DNA of 52,123 bases from DASTSN01 sp035760665 (GTDB taxonomy: Bacteria > Bacteroidota > Bacteroidia > Chitinophagales > Chitinophagaceae), in contig DASTSN010000032.1 in assembly GCA_035760665.1 (NCBI GenBank), positions 1 to 52,123 on the forward strand. Reading direction: 5' to 3'. The position numbers were made by a program, and so were the translations under genes. Below, in pieces: positions 24,044 through 33,149 of this stretch (position 1 is its first letter; every line of letters begins with the position of its first letter). The notes under the pieces are model-generated. The model saw only the letters and a list, made by a program, of their open reading frames with translations. It did not search any database and had not been told where the DNA came from.

Positions 24044-25072
24044 ATGAAACGCAGAAAATTTATTCAACAAACGACTATGGCTACCGGAGGATTGTTACTC
24101 ATGCAGGACCTTTTTGCCCGGAATAAAGGCAAAGTGTATGGGCACAACGGGATGAAATACACCCTGGATACAGCCTGGAGCAAGGCAAACCCCACCCGCT
24201 ACCCGGTTAATGACTGCCACGAAATGGTGCAGGATAAACATGGCAGGATACTGTTACTGACCAATGAAACGAAGAACAATATTTTAATCTACAACACAAA
24301 AGGTAAACTGCTTGATACCTGGGGGCATGATTTCCCCGGCGGGCATGGGCTTACCTTGCACAACGAAAACGGAACCGAATTCCTGTATATCACCGACATT
24401 GTTAAACACCAGGTGTATAAGACTACGATGGATGGAAAAATCCTGCTGACGATAAACGCACCGCTGGATGCTAACGGTATTTATAAAAAAAACGAAGAAT
24501 TTGTTCCCACCGAAACAGTCATTGATGATAACGGCGATATCTTTATCGCGGATGGATACGGTGCACAATACATTTTGCAGTATGACAGCAAAGGTAACCT
24601 GAAAAACTATTTTGGCGGCAGGGGCGAAGGTAATGACCATTTCGACAATGCACACGGTATTTGTTTTGATACCCGGAAAGATGATCAACGCCTGCTGATT
24701 ACCGACAGGACCCGTAATTGCTTCAAACAATTTTCAAAGGAAGGAAAACTGCTGGACGTGATTAAACTGCCCGGTGCCTGTGTATGCCGCCCGGTTATTC
24801 ATGGCAGTTACCTCTACGCGGCCGTGCTTCGTTCGCCGGACCTGAGTGCCGAGGGGACGGGTTTCGTTACGATTATTAATGATGAGAATAAAGTGGTCAG
24901 CAACATTGGCGGCACCGAACCGGTATATAAAAATGGTGAATTGCAACCGATGCGGCAGGCCGAAAAAATATTTATACATCCGCACGATGTGTGCGTCGAC
25001 AGGGATGAAAACCTGTATGTTGCACAATGGGCGTCTGGTAAAGTGTACCCGTATAAATTGAAGAGAGTTTAA
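24044..25072 (+). CDS. Tat-exported NHL-repeat beta-propeller protein
   Basis: This 342-residue protein has a twin-arginine-like start (MKRRKFIQQ, then TTMATGGLLLM) and propeller blades with NHL features: MVQDKHGRILLLTNETKNNI, ETVIDDNGDIFIADGYG, GNDHFDNAHGICFDTR, FIHPHDVCVDRDENLYVAQW. It resembles the 6-bladed peptidyl-glycine lyase-like/NHL family, but I see no complete enzyme site. It lies 28 bases after the DUF1501 gene and 12 before the cytochrome membrane gene, so it belongs to the operon. It may act as a periplasmic binding or scaffold protein, or as a lyase. Confidence 0.88.
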   Translation: MKRRKFIQQTTMATGGLLLMQDLFARNKGKVYGHNGMKYTLDTAWSKANPTRYPVNDCHEMVQDKHGRILLLTNETKNNILIYNTKGKLLDTWGHDFPGGHGLTLHNENGTEFLYITDIVKHQVYKTTMDGKILLTINAPLDANGIYKKNEEFVPTETVIDDNGDIFIADGYGAQYILQYDSKGNLKNYFGGRGEGNDHFDNAHGICFDTRKDDQRLLITDRTRNCFKQFSKEGKLLDVIKLPGACVCRPVIHGSYLYAAVLRSPDLSAEGTGFVTIINDENKVVSNIGGTEPVYKNGELQPMRQAEKIFIHPHDVCVDRDENLYVAQWASGKVYPYKLKRV

Positions 25073-25084
25073 CCCACCCGATCC

Positions 25085-27232
25085 ATGAAGCTTAGATATC
25101 TCGTAGCCACATCGCTCATTCCGCTGAATGTATTGCTGCTTTTTTTTCTGCTGTTTGACAGCCGACTCGTAGTACCCGCCTGGTTGCAGGTGGTGGGCCG
25201 CCTGCACCCCATGATTTTACATTTCCCGATCGTTCTGATTCTGCTGTACGCCTTTCTGCAACTGCTGACACCTGCCCGATACAAAGAGGATGCGTGGTTT
25301 TCTGTCACGGCCGAAGGATTGCTGTTGGCCGCAGCCAGTACTTCCGCGGTGACGGCATTAATGGGAATTTTGTTATCAAAAGAACCGGGCTACGATCCGG
25401 ATTCATTGGTTTGGCATAAGTACAGTGGGGCGCTGACGTCATTTGTGCTCTTTCTCATGTACAGTTTTCGCCGGATGTTGAATGAAAAGAATACAGTGCT
25501 AAAGGCTTTTTCGGTACTGACAGCTTTATTGGTTGTGATGGCCGGACACCTGGGCGCCAATATCACTCACGGGGATAACTTTGTGCTGGCACCGATAACA
25601 CCTGAAACCAAACATCCCCTCCCCGCATTTGAAGATGCGTTTGTATTTGCCGATATGGTGGAACCCATTTTGGAAACAAAATGCATGGGTTGCCACAACA
25701 GCAACAAGGCAAAAGGTGAGCTGGTAATGGAAACAAAAGAGCTCCTGCTAAAGGGCGGGAAAGATGGGAAACTTTGGGATACCACGCAGGCCGACCTGGG
25801 CTTGATGATGCAGCGCATTCATTTACCGGCAGAGGAGAAAAAACACATGCCGCCTTCCGGGAAACCGCAGCTTACAGACGAAGAGATCACTATTTTACAA
25901 GCCTGGATTAAAAGTGGTGCCAGCTTTGATAAACGGGTGATCGAACTGGCGCCTGAAGATACCTTGCGGGTGCTGGCAACAAGATTGCTGCAGCAATCTC
26001 CTGGGGAGCAATTCAATTTTGCTGCCGTAGATGAAAAAGAAATTGAAAAACTCAGCAATAATAACAGGGTAGTGGCGCCGCTGGCCATAGGATCCCCGGC
26101 GCTGGTCGTGAATTTTTACAACAAACAATTCTACAATACTAAAGCACTGGAAGAATTAAAGGCCGTTGCTAACCAGGTGGTGGAGCTCAATTTAGATAAT
26201 ATGCCGGTAAAAGACGAGGACCTGAAGATTATTGGCGGGTTTAAAAATCTGCGCAGGTTGATCTTAAACTTTACCGCTATCTCTGGTGCATCGCTGGGTG
26301 ATTTAAAAAATCTGCAGTTCTTGAAAAGCCTTTCACTTTCAGGCACAGCGGTGAAACCGGCACAGCTGGCCGCTTTGTCATCCCTGCCAAAACTGCGTAG
26401 CGTCTACCTCTGGAATACGTCAGTTACTGAAAAAGACCTGGCAGATCTTACACAGCAAAATAAAAATATTGCTTACCAAACCGGCTTCAAGGGTGACTCG
26501 CTGGTTTTAAAACTGACACCTCCCATCCTGCAAAATGATGAGCAGGTGATTTCCGGGCCATTGCCACTAAAGCTAAAACACTATATCAATGGAGTGACCA
26601 TACGATACACCATTGATGGCACGGAGCCGGATAGCCTGTTGTCACCAGTGTATAAACCGGGCACCATTATCGACGGTGATGTAACAGTGAAAGCAAAAGC
26701 CTTCAAGCCCGGCTGGATCAGCAGCGATGTGATGCAGCAGCATTTTTTCAAGTCAACCTTTAGGGCCGACAGCGCTGTGCTGCTTACCCCGGCCGATGCC
26801 AAGTACCGTGCCGATGGTGCCCGCACCCTGATTGACCTTGATAAAAGCGACCTTAATTTTGCCAACGGTAAATGGCTGGGTTATCAAAACAACGAGTTTG
26901 CCGCCATGCTGATTTACAATAAGCCCGTGGAAGCGAACAGTATTACCATCAGTTTTATGCGGGATATCAATTCCTATATCTTCCCACCGGTAACGGTAGC
27001 GGCATGGGGCAGTATGGATCAAATACACTGGAATTCTCTGGGACAGCTGCAGCCCGAGCCTCCCAATAAAGACCTCACCAACAAAGAAAACCTGGCACTC
27101 GGTTTCAGGTTTCCCAAAAAAGCGATGAAGTACATCCGGCTGCAAGCTACACCGGTAAAAAGCTTGCCTGCCTGGCATCCAGGTAAGGGACAAAAAGGCT
27201 GGATTTTTATTGATGAAGTCTTTGTGAACTGA
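25085..27232 (+). CDS. Multidomain DUF2231 - cytochrome c - LRR - carbohydrate-binding-like protein
   Basis: This 715-residue protein combines several domains. Residues ~1-165 are four to five membrane helices resembling DUF2231, with membrane histidines at H41, H46, H111, H155 and H162 that could bind heme. Residues ~185-290 are a planctomycete-type cytochrome c with C200-MG-C203-H204 and distal-side HMPPSGKPQLTDEEI. Residues ~370-460 are leucine-rich-like repeats (VVELNLDNMPVKDEDL, LRRLILNFTAISGASL, LKSLSLSGTAV, LRSVYLWNTSV). Residues ~500-560 look like a chitobiase C-terminal domain (VTIRYTIDGTEPDS), and ~580-715 like a discoidin/F5-8 sandwich. It probably ties the operon to membrane electron transfer. 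Confidence 0.88.
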   Translation: MKLRYLVATSLIPLNVLLLFFLLFDSRLVVPAWLQVVGRLHPMILHFPIVLILLYAFLQLLTPARYKEDAWFSVTAEGLLLAAASTSAVTALMGILLSKEPGYDPDSLVWHKYSGALTSFVLFLMYSFRRMLNEKNTVLKAFSVLTALLVVMAGHLGANITHGDNFVLAPITPETKHPLPAFEDAFVFADMVEPILETKCMGCHNSNKAKGELVMETKELLLKGGKDGKLWDTTQADLGLMMQRIHLPAEEKKHMPPSGKPQLTDEEITILQAWIKSGASFDKRVIELAPEDTLRVLATRLLQQSPGEQFNFAAVDEKEIEKLSNNNRVVAPLAIGSPALVVNFYNKQFYNTKALEELKAVANQVVELNLDNMPVKDEDLKIIGGFKNLRRLILNFTAISGASLGDLKNLQFLKSLSLSGTAVKPAQLAALSSLPKLRSVYLWNTSVTEKDLADLTQQNKNIAYQTGFKGDSLVLKLTPPILQNDEQVISGPLPLKLKHYINGVTIRYTIDGTEPDSLLSPVYKPGTIIDGDVTVKAKAFKPGWISSDVMQQHFFKSTFRADSAVLLTPADAKYRADGARTLIDLDKSDLNFANGKWLGYQNNEFAAMLIYNKPVEANSITISFMRDINSYIFPPVTVAAWGSMDQIHWNSLGQLQPEPPNKDLTNKENLALGFRFPKKAMKYIRLQATPVKSLPAWHPGKGQKGWIFIDEVFVN

Positions 27233-27320
27233 TCGCTTTAATTAAGAACATTTTTGTCAACGAAAGCTTTTTTTCCATCTTCTTGCCGTTTGCGTGAAGG
27301 CAGTCACTATCCGGGCAGGT

Positions 27321-27361
27321 AAAATAAAAAACCGCGATGCTGCTTATGCAGGCACCGCGGT
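27321..27361 (-). terminator. Terminator after the S9 peptidase gene
   Basis: On the minus strand the arm ACCGCGGTGCCTGC pairs with GCAGCATCGCGGT (one G-T pair, one bulged C, four-base loop), followed by a T-rich run. It lies 29 bases after the peptidase stop. Confidence 0.8.
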
Positions 27362-27389
27362 GGAGAATTTTTGCGATGGTGGTAAACCT

Positions 27390-29372
27390 TTATTTCAAAT
27401 ACTTATCATACCAGGCCAGGAATCGGTCGAAGCGATCCTTCTGGTAACTGGGCACTGTTATACCATGAAATTGCCCGGGGTAAATTACCAGTTCCGTGGG
27501 CACACCCAGTGTGCGCAGTGCCTGGTACATTTGCTCACTACCGGCCAGGGGTACGTTAAAATCTTTTTCACCGCCCATAAAGAGGGTGGGCGTTTTTATT
27601 TTATCTGCCTTCAGCAAAGGGTAGGATATCTTGAGGTAACGGTTGATATTTTTCCATGGCGGGCCTATTTCGTTGTTGTACTGGTTAATGTATTGGTCCA
27701 CCCCGTAAAGGGAAAGCGTAAAGCCGGTGCCGGCACCACTGCAGGCAGCCTTAAAGCGGTTGTCGGCAGCAATCAGGTAATCTGTTAAAATACCGCCATA
27801 GCTCCAGCCACCCACGCCCAACCTGTCAGGATCGGCAATACCCTGTTTGACAAGGTAATCCACGGCGCCGTGCAGGTCAATCACTTCTTTATTGCCCCAG
27901 TCGCCGGAGATACTATTACAATACACCAACCCACGGCCGTTGCTGCCGCGGTAGTTTACGGCGGCTACTGCATAACCATGCCCTGCCAGCATCTGCCGGT
28001 ACAGGTCAAAACCAAATTCATCCTGGGCCACGGGTCCGCCGTGTATAAAAAGGATCAGCGGCAGTTTTTTACCTTTTTCAGCACCCGGCGGCAGGTACAG
28101 CAAACCCGATACAAGGGTACCATCGCTGCTTCTTGACTGAAATCCTTCAACGCTGGCCAGTGAGAGTGGTGCCAGGAAGGAATCTACCTGGTTGGTCAGC
28201 TTTCTGGGCTGCCCGTCTTCCAGTGCGTAAATTTCGGTAGGTTGCTGCGGTTCGCTCATCGTCACCAGCCACTGCCCATTGGCGCCGACTTCCACGCTGC
28301 TGTAGCTGCGGTCGCCACCAGCTACCTGTTGCTGGCTGCCGCCTGTTATGGGAAAAGAGGTCACATACTGGCGGCGGTCGTCTTCCACCAGGGCTATTAC
28401 GGCGCTGCCATCTGCCGACCAACGGGGATTCATCACCGGGCGGTCAAGTGTTTTGGACAGCAGGATGGGGTCACCACCATCTTTTGATACCACGGCCAGC
28501 ACAGGCTGATCATACATCAGGTAATCTGCGTTGCTGGTGCTGCGGGTATAAGCAATCCATTTCCCGTCGGGGCTCCAGCGGGGCGAATTATCGCTGCCGG
28601 TCCAGGTGGTGAGCTGGTGCTGGGTGGCGCCGGCTTTAGCATCCATCACATACAGATCACTGTTCTCGTTTTTATCGGGGTCGGTGCTGCGGTTGCTCAC
28701 GAATACAATTTGTGTACCGTCGGGGCTCCAGCTGGCATTGCCTTCGTTATAATTACCACGAGTAAGGGTATCCAGTTTTTTTGTGGCCAGGTCATACAGG
28801 TATAAATGCCGGTACGTTTTTTTGTTGCGATAGCCCACCACATCCTGCTTATATTGGTAGCGGTCAATCACGATGGGTTTGGCTGTTTTTACTTTGCCTG
28901 TGTCCTCGGGCTCCTGGTCAGTAATGGTCAGCAGCAGCTTGCCGGCATCCGGGCTCCAGGCATAATCGTTTACGCCGCCTTTGATATCTGTCAGCTTTTT
29001 ACCCTCGCCGCCCCGGCGGTCCATCAGCCACACCTGGCTGCCCTTGCTATCCTGCCGGGCGGAGAGAAAGGAGAGATATTTCCCATCGGGGCTCCAGTCG
29101 GGACTGCTCTCGCTTTCAGCATCGCTGGTCAGTTGAACCTGTTGTTTGCCATCCCAGCTCACCATCCACAGGTTTGTAACGCGTTTGTCTTTCAGTGAGT
29201 CGATGGTGGAAACTGTATACAGTACCCATTGCCCGTCAGGCGATACACGGGCATTGCCCACAGCGGGCAACCGGTACAGATCGGCAGGCTGAAGGGGGCG
29301 TTTTGAAGTGGATTGCGCAGTGCTGTAAAGCCCGGCAGCGAATGCCAGGGCCAAAAAAAGGATTTTTTGCAT
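27390..29372 (-). CDS. Exported S9 family prolyl oligopeptidase-type peptidase
   Basis: This 660-residue protein has a signal peptide (KILFLALAFAAGLYSTAQ), an N-terminal TolB/WD40-like propeller with repeated SPDG elements (SPDGQWVLY, WSPDGKYLSF, WSPDGTQIVF, WSPDGKWIAY) to about residue 400, and an alpha/beta-hydrolase domain. The catalytic triad is S524 (GGWSYGG), D604 (GGEKDFNVP) and H636 (PGQFHGI), with oxyanion segment IHGGPVAQ near 444. It cleaves short peptides, probably dipeptidyl or acylaminoacyl type. The ORF runs to 29528, but the ATG at 29372 starts the signal peptide. It is transcribed alone. Confidence 0.95.
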   Translation of the reverse strand: MQKILFLALAFAAGLYSTAQSTSKRPLQPADLYRLPAVGNARVSPDGQWVLYTVSTIDSLKDKRVTNLWMVSWDGKQQVQLTSDAESESSPDWSPDGKYLSFLSARQDSKGSQVWLMDRRGGEGKKLTDIKGGVNDYAWSPDAGKLLLTITDQEPEDTGKVKTAKPIVIDRYQYKQDVVGYRNKKTYRHLYLYDLATKKLDTLTRGNYNEGNASWSPDGTQIVFVSNRSTDPDKNENSDLYVMDAKAGATQHQLTTWTGSDNSPRWSPDGKWIAYTRSTSNADYLMYDQPVLAVVSKDGGDPILLSKTLDRPVMNPRWSADGSAVIALVEDDRRQYVTSFPITGGSQQQVAGGDRSYSSVEVGANGQWLVTMSEPQQPTEIYALEDGQPRKLTNQVDSFLAPLSLASVEGFQSRSSDGTLVSGLLYLPPGAEKGKKLPLILFIHGGPVAQDEFGFDLYRQMLAGHGYAVAAVNYRGSNGRGLVYCNSISGDWGNKEVIDLHGAVDYLVKQGIADPDRLGVGGWSYGGILTDYLIAADNRFKAACSGAGTGFTLSLYGVDQYINQYNNEIGPPWKNINRYLKISYPLLKADKIKTPTLFMGGEKDFNVPLAGSEQMYQALRTLGVPTELVIYPGQFHGITVPSYQKDRFDRFLAWYDKYLK

Positions 29373-29864
29373 AAGCAGTGTATTGGTGAGTATATTAAGT
29401 ACCGAATTTAAGAAAAGCAGGGAAACTGCAGCTGGACTGTTACATCTTATTTTAGACAGGTGCCTGTGCGGGTAAAAAGCTGTTTCACAGTATGAACATT
29501 CAAAAAAAGGATGGGTTCTGGAATCCATTTTTAATCAACTTGCGACTGTATTTAGCGGCCGTAAACTCATATGAATACTTAATTTGGTATAAAATTAACC
29601 TATTATATAATAGTATTTTTAAAACTAACGCTATACCTGCCGGAGCTGCCACCTTCTGCCTTTGCTGTTAGTTGAAAGATTTGCCGAAATAGGCAAGTTG
29701 GCAAAGTAGTTAAACCTTATGACCACTTTTGACTGGTTTTTTCCGATCGGGGCAAAGGCATGCAAAGCTCACTCAAAGCTTTATTTGTTTGCCGGGCATC
29801 TCGTTTTGTAAACTCAGCAAGTTCCGGATTTTTATTGCGGTAGCCGATTTGATAGTTTTGCTGT
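29373..29864. other. Divergent intergenic region with a 14-base palindrome
   Basis: 492 bases separate the S9 peptidase start (minus) and the AraC-Ogt gene (plus). Visible elements are a TAAATTCG -7-like box for the peptidase about 23 bases upstream of its ATG, a perfect palindrome CTATTATATAATAG at 29600-29613, and a small TTGCC-N6-GGCAA inverted repeat near 29679. No gene is convincing. Confidence 0.45.
29853..29860 (+). promoter_or_regulatory. -7 box 4 bases before the AraC-Ogt gene
   Basis: TAGTTTTG fully matches TAnnTTTG and is followed by four bases and the ATG at 29865, predicting a leaderless transcript. A TTG at 29835 is 15 bases upstream. Confidence 0.6.
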
Positions 29865-30698
29865 ATGATGACGGATTACGAAAGAATTGCCAGAGCCATT
29901 GCCTATATACAGGCCAACTTTAAAGAACAGCCTGCGCTGGAAGAGGTGGCAAGGCAAGTTTACGTCAGCCCGTTTCATTTTCAGCGGTTGTTTAAAGAAT
30001 GGGCCGGTGTGAGCCCCAAAAAATTTTTACAGTTTCTAAGCGTGGAATATGCCAAGCGGCTGCTGGAAAAAAATCAATCGTTGTCAGCGGTGAGTTTTGA
30101 AACTGGCCTGAGCAGTACAAGTCGACTGCATGATTTGTTTATTTCAATAGAGGGTATGTCGCCTGCTGCCTATAAACGAGGCGGTGAAAACCTGCAGATC
30201 CATTACAGTTTTGCTGAAACCCTTTTTGGCAACATTATTATTGCATCTACACCTGTCGGTATTTGTCATCTAAGTTTTACGGATAGTGACAGCGAGGGTT
30301 TTGAAAACCTGAAAAGGCAGTTTCCCAATGCCCGGCTGCTGCAAAAAATCGATGAACTACAGCAGAAAGCCCTGCAGTTTTTTTCGGGCGACTGGACTGA
30401 TTTGTCAAAAGTAAAGTTGCACCTGAAGGGAACAGATTTTCAGTTAAAAGTCTGGCAGTCGTTATTAAAGATTCCATTTGGGGGGCTGTCTACCTATACG
30501 GCAGTCGCTCGTGAAATAGACAACGACAAAGCCGGCAGGGCGGTTGGCACTGCCATTGGAAATAACCCGGTTGCCTTTTTAATACCCTGCCACCGGGTTA
30601 TCCGGTCCACAGGTTTCTTTGGTGAGTATCATTGGGGCGTTACACGTAAATCGGCAATTATTGGCTGGGAAGCTTCACAAATCTGCGGAGTGGAATAA
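29865..30698 (+). CDS. AraC-type regulator fused to methylated-DNA-cysteine S-methyltransferase (Ada-like)
   Basis: This 277-residue protein has an AraC helix-turn-helix pair (residues ~8-105: EEVARQVYVSPFHFQRLFKEW, split here, and AVSFETGLSSTSRLHDLF) and a C-terminal O6-methylguanine-DNA methyltransferase domain (~115-275) with acceptor Cys C242 in PCHRV and the arginine-finger segment GRAVGTAIGNNP. It moves methyl groups from O6-methylguanine to itself and probably activates repair genes. It lacks the N-terminal zinc methyl-phosphotriester domain that senses damage in E. coli Ada, so how it is activated is unclear. The stop overlaps nothing; the DUF1203 gene follows by 58 bases. Confidence 0.93.
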   Translation: MMTDYERIARAIAYIQANFKEQPALEEVARQVYVSPFHFQRLFKEWAGVSPKKFLQFLSVEYAKRLLEKNQSLSAVSFETGLSSTSRLHDLFISIEGMSPAAYKRGGENLQIHYSFAETLFGNIIIASTPVGICHLSFTDSDSEGFENLKRQFPNARLLQKIDELQQKALQFFSGDWTDLSKVKLHLKGTDFQLKVWQSLLKIPFGGLSTYTAVAREIDNDKAGRAVGTAIGNNPVAFLIPCHRVIRSTGFFGEYHWGVTRKSAIIGWEASQICGVE

Positions 30699-30756
30699 GA
30701 GAGCAAGAACCGGATTTTTAAACCCGGAAAAGTCATTCAATTTTGTAGCGAACAAA

Positions 30757-31266
30757 ATGTTTCAGGTTATGCGAAATTTTAAAATTGTTCCGCTGTCAGT
30801 GGATTTTGTAAAAGCAGTGAAAGCCTCCGGCAGGGATGCTTTTGGCCATGAAGTGGTAGAGGAGGTGGCAACCGGCGCCGGCCCCTGCCGCTTATCCCTG
30901 CAGCCCTTTGTGCCGGGTGTGGATGAACGGCTGCTGATCAGCTACAGCCCCTTTACAAAGAATAATGCCTTTAATCAGCCCGGGCCTGTTTTTATTCATA
31001 AAAAAGAAGTGGAGCCCTACAGTGATATCTACAATTTTCCTAAAGAAATCAAAGCCAATAAGACAAGCTTCCCGCTATCGCTGATCGGCTACAATAAAGA
31101 CCAGCAAATGATATTTACCAGGCTGGTAGGCGATGCAGACGTGGATGATCTTATTGAAGAAATATTTGACAACAATCCGTTAGTTGAATACCTGCATGCA
31201 CGTAATGCAGAGGCCTGTTGCTTTATTTGTAAAATAGAGCGGATATCGCCTGGGCAGGATTGCTGA
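30757..31266 (+). CDS. DUF1203 protein
   Basis: This 169-residue cytoplasmic protein matches DUF1203: residues GPCRLSLQPFVPG (~45-57), ERLLISYSPF (~61-70), GPVFIHKKEVEPY (~81-93) and the C-terminal YLHARNAEACCFICKIER. The function of the family is unknown. The frame is open from 30619, overlapping the upstream gene, but the ATG at 30757 (or 30769) gives the family length. It is 58 bases after the AraC-Ogt gene on the same strand and may be co-transcribed. Confidence 0.8.
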   Translation: MFQVMRNFKIVPLSVDFVKAVKASGRDAFGHEVVEEVATGAGPCRLSLQPFVPGVDERLLISYSPFTKNNAFNQPGPVFIHKKEVEPYSDIYNFPKEIKANKTSFPLSLIGYNKDQQMIFTRLVGDADVDDLIEEIFDNNPLVEYLHARNAEACCFICKIERISPGQDC

Positions 31267-31664
31267 ATCAACTATTGAAACGTCCTTATTCAACTTTAGA
31301 GGTACTGCATAGAATAGCTCCGCGAAGCGGATGATCAACTGAATTATTTTTACTAATGGCAGGGAAATTCTCTGATTACTTTGAATTTTCCCTATCAGCC
31401 GGTTCATTTGTCACAGATAAATCCGACAGGTATGACTTCTTTGCTTAGGTTTAAAATGAAGAAAACAAGTTAGAAATGTTGGTGAAACAGAAAGAAGTGA
31501 AAACTATCACAAAAAAATAATCACTCCACCGGAGCAGCAACGTACAACGTACACATAACTAAAATAAGGCCAATGACATGAGCAGATATGTGCAGCAGGC
31601 AGGGACATGGTATGATACTATGCCGTTCCGGGGGAGCAAAGGTTTATATCAATACAGATTCACA
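31267..31664. other. Convergent intergenic region, no gene seen
   Basis: 398 bases lie between the convergent DUF1203 and alpha/beta-hydrolase genes. There is a short CCGC-GAA-GCGG hairpin near 31318 and a direct repeat CAACGTACAACGTACA near 31539, neither of known role. No coding frame has support. Confidence 0.5.
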
Positions 31665-32555
31665 TTACCTATGTTTCAGTATATGGCCGGCTATTAAATC
31701 AGTCATTTCATCCCAGTAAGGTGCCGGCAGGTTGTGCCCCATTCCTTCAAATATGTGTAAAGAGGCATCAGGTATAGCTTCAGCGGTAGCAATGCCGCCA
31801 CTGATATCACACATTTTATCTGCTTTTCCATGCAGCACAAGTGCGGGCATCTTAAGGCGTTGCAGTTGGGCGGTACGGTCGCCTGATTTAATCACGGCTG
31901 CGGCTTGCCGCATCATAGCCAGCGGATCATGATCCCGGTCCCAGGACAAGGCGGCTGCATGCGCAGCGGCTGCTTCGTCAAACAAAAAACCCGGCGACCC
32001 CAGTGCTTTCAGCGATTGTACCCTCCATTTGATAAATTCTTCGCGGTTGTCAAAGCGGGGAGATCCCAGTCCGGATAAGATGGCAAAATCGGCCTGTCCT
32101 ACAGAAGGATGACCGGTCGTGGACATAATGGACGTAAGCGATTTAACCCGCTCGGGGTATTCAATGGCAATGGTTTGTGCGATCATTCCACCCATAGAGG
32201 CGCCCACCAGGTGTATTGTTTCAAAACCCAGCGCAGTGGCGAGGCCTATGGTATCGGCTGCCATATCAGAGAGTGAGTAAGACACTGTATCAAATTTTCC
32301 AGCCATCACTGCGGGAAAATCTGGTACTGGGGCATGCTGAAAATGCGTTGATTTTCCGGCGTCACGGTTATCAAACCGTATGACAAAGATGCCTCGGTTT
32401 GCCAGGCGGGTACAAAATCCGTCGGGCCAGGAAATCATTTGTGCTCCTGCACCCATAATAAGGAGGGCCGGTGGATTGCCTGGCTTGCCAATGCGCTCAT
32501 AGGCAACCGTTATATTAGCTGGGCCAATATTGAATACAAATTCCTCGTTTAGCAT
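31665..32555 (-). CDS. Alpha/beta hydrolase
   Basis: This 296-residue cytoplasmic hydrolase has no signal peptide. The nucleophile elbow VGASMGGM places the catalytic serine at S120, with D246 (LHGKADKMCD) and H274 (EGMGHNLP) completing the triad, and PALLIMGAGAQM supplying the oxyanion strand near 29-40. It belongs to the broad esterase/lactonase/haloalkane-type group; substrate unknown. I chose the ATG at 32555: the GTG at 32585 overlaps the -7 box and so precedes the likely transcript start. Confidence 0.88.
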   Translation of the reverse strand: MLNEEFVFNIGPANITVAYERIGKPGNPPALLIMGAGAQMISWPDGFCTRLANRGIFVIRFDNRDAGKSTHFQHAPVPDFPAVMAGKFDTVSYSLSDMAADTIGLATALGFETIHLVGASMGGMIAQTIAIEYPERVKSLTSIMSTTGHPSVGQADFAILSGLGSPRFDNREEFIKWRVQSLKALGSPGFLFDEAAAAHAAALSWDRDHDPLAMMRQAAAVIKSGDRTAQLQRLKMPALVLHGKADKMCDISGGIATAEAIPDASLHIFEGMGHNLPAPYWDEMTDLIAGHILKHR

Positions 32556-32584
32556 GGCTGAATAAATTAGATGATTAATTTCCA

Positions 32585-32592
32585 CAAAGGTA
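32585..32592 (-). promoter_or_regulatory. -7 box for the alpha/beta-hydrolase gene
   Basis: On the minus strand this reads TACCTTTG, a full TAnnTTTG match, 29 bases before the ATG at 32555. A clear -33 TTTG is absent at the normal distance. Confidence 0.55.
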
Positions 32593-32633
32593 GAAATTGG
32601 GAAAGCCTGAAGCCATTAACAATTGTAAAGAAA

Positions 32634-33149
32634 TTACAACCTGGCCCGTATCCTGCTTAAAGAAACCGGCGTGATACCCAAATAAGAAGCGATATAATGA
32701 TGAGGTACCCGCTGAAGAATTTCCGGACGGTTGTGCAACAGTTCCTTGTACCTTTCTTCGGGATTGTTTTTTATTCTTGACAAAAAGAGTTGCTGGTATT
32801 TGTACAGTAACTTAAAAGTTTCGGCTTCTATTTTTTCTTTAAATGCCTGGGAATCCTGCATCATGAAAAGGAAATCTTGCCGGGAAATTTTATAAACAAT
32901 ACAGGTCTCCAGGCTCTCTATATTGAAGGTGCTGGGATGACCTGTTCTGAAACTTTCGACGGAAGAAACACCTTCGCCATCGAATAAAACATCAAACGTA
33001 ATGTCTTTCCCGTTGCTGTTAAACCAGATCCTGATACAGCCTTTTTCAAGGAAATAGGTGTATTTCGCAATTTCACCTGCTTTCAGCAAAAGTGTTTTGG
33101 CAGAAATTTCCTGTCTTTTTGCAAGATGATAATATTGATTGATATGCAT
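32634..33149 (-). CDS. Crp/Fnr-family transcriptional regulator
   Basis: This protein of 171 residues has a cyclic-nucleotide-binding-like fold (LLLKAGEIAKYTYFLEKGCIR, split here; GEGVSSVESF) and a C-terminal helix-turn-helix region (HHYIASYLGITPVSLSRIRARL, shortened). It lacks the Fnr cysteine cluster and is slightly short, which is common in Bacteroidota. The ATG at 33149 (MHINQYYHLAK) is chosen over 33200. It is divergent from the NRAMP-family gene and may regulate it, or the alpha/beta hydrolase 78 bases downstream on the same strand. Effector unknown. Confidence 0.87.
   Translation of the reverse strand: MHINQYYHLAKRQEISAKTLLLKAGEIAKYTYFLEKGCIRIWFNSNGKDITFDVLFDGEGVSSVESFRTGHPSTFNIESLETCIVYKISRQDFLFMMQDSQAFKEKIEAETFKLLYKYQQLFLSRIKNNPEERYKELLHNRPEILQRVPHHYIASYLGITPVSLSRIRARL

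Noticed and set aside
31539..31555. CAACGTACAACGTACA direct repeat
   Set aside because: Only two copies of 7-8 bases in a gap; too short to assign meaning.
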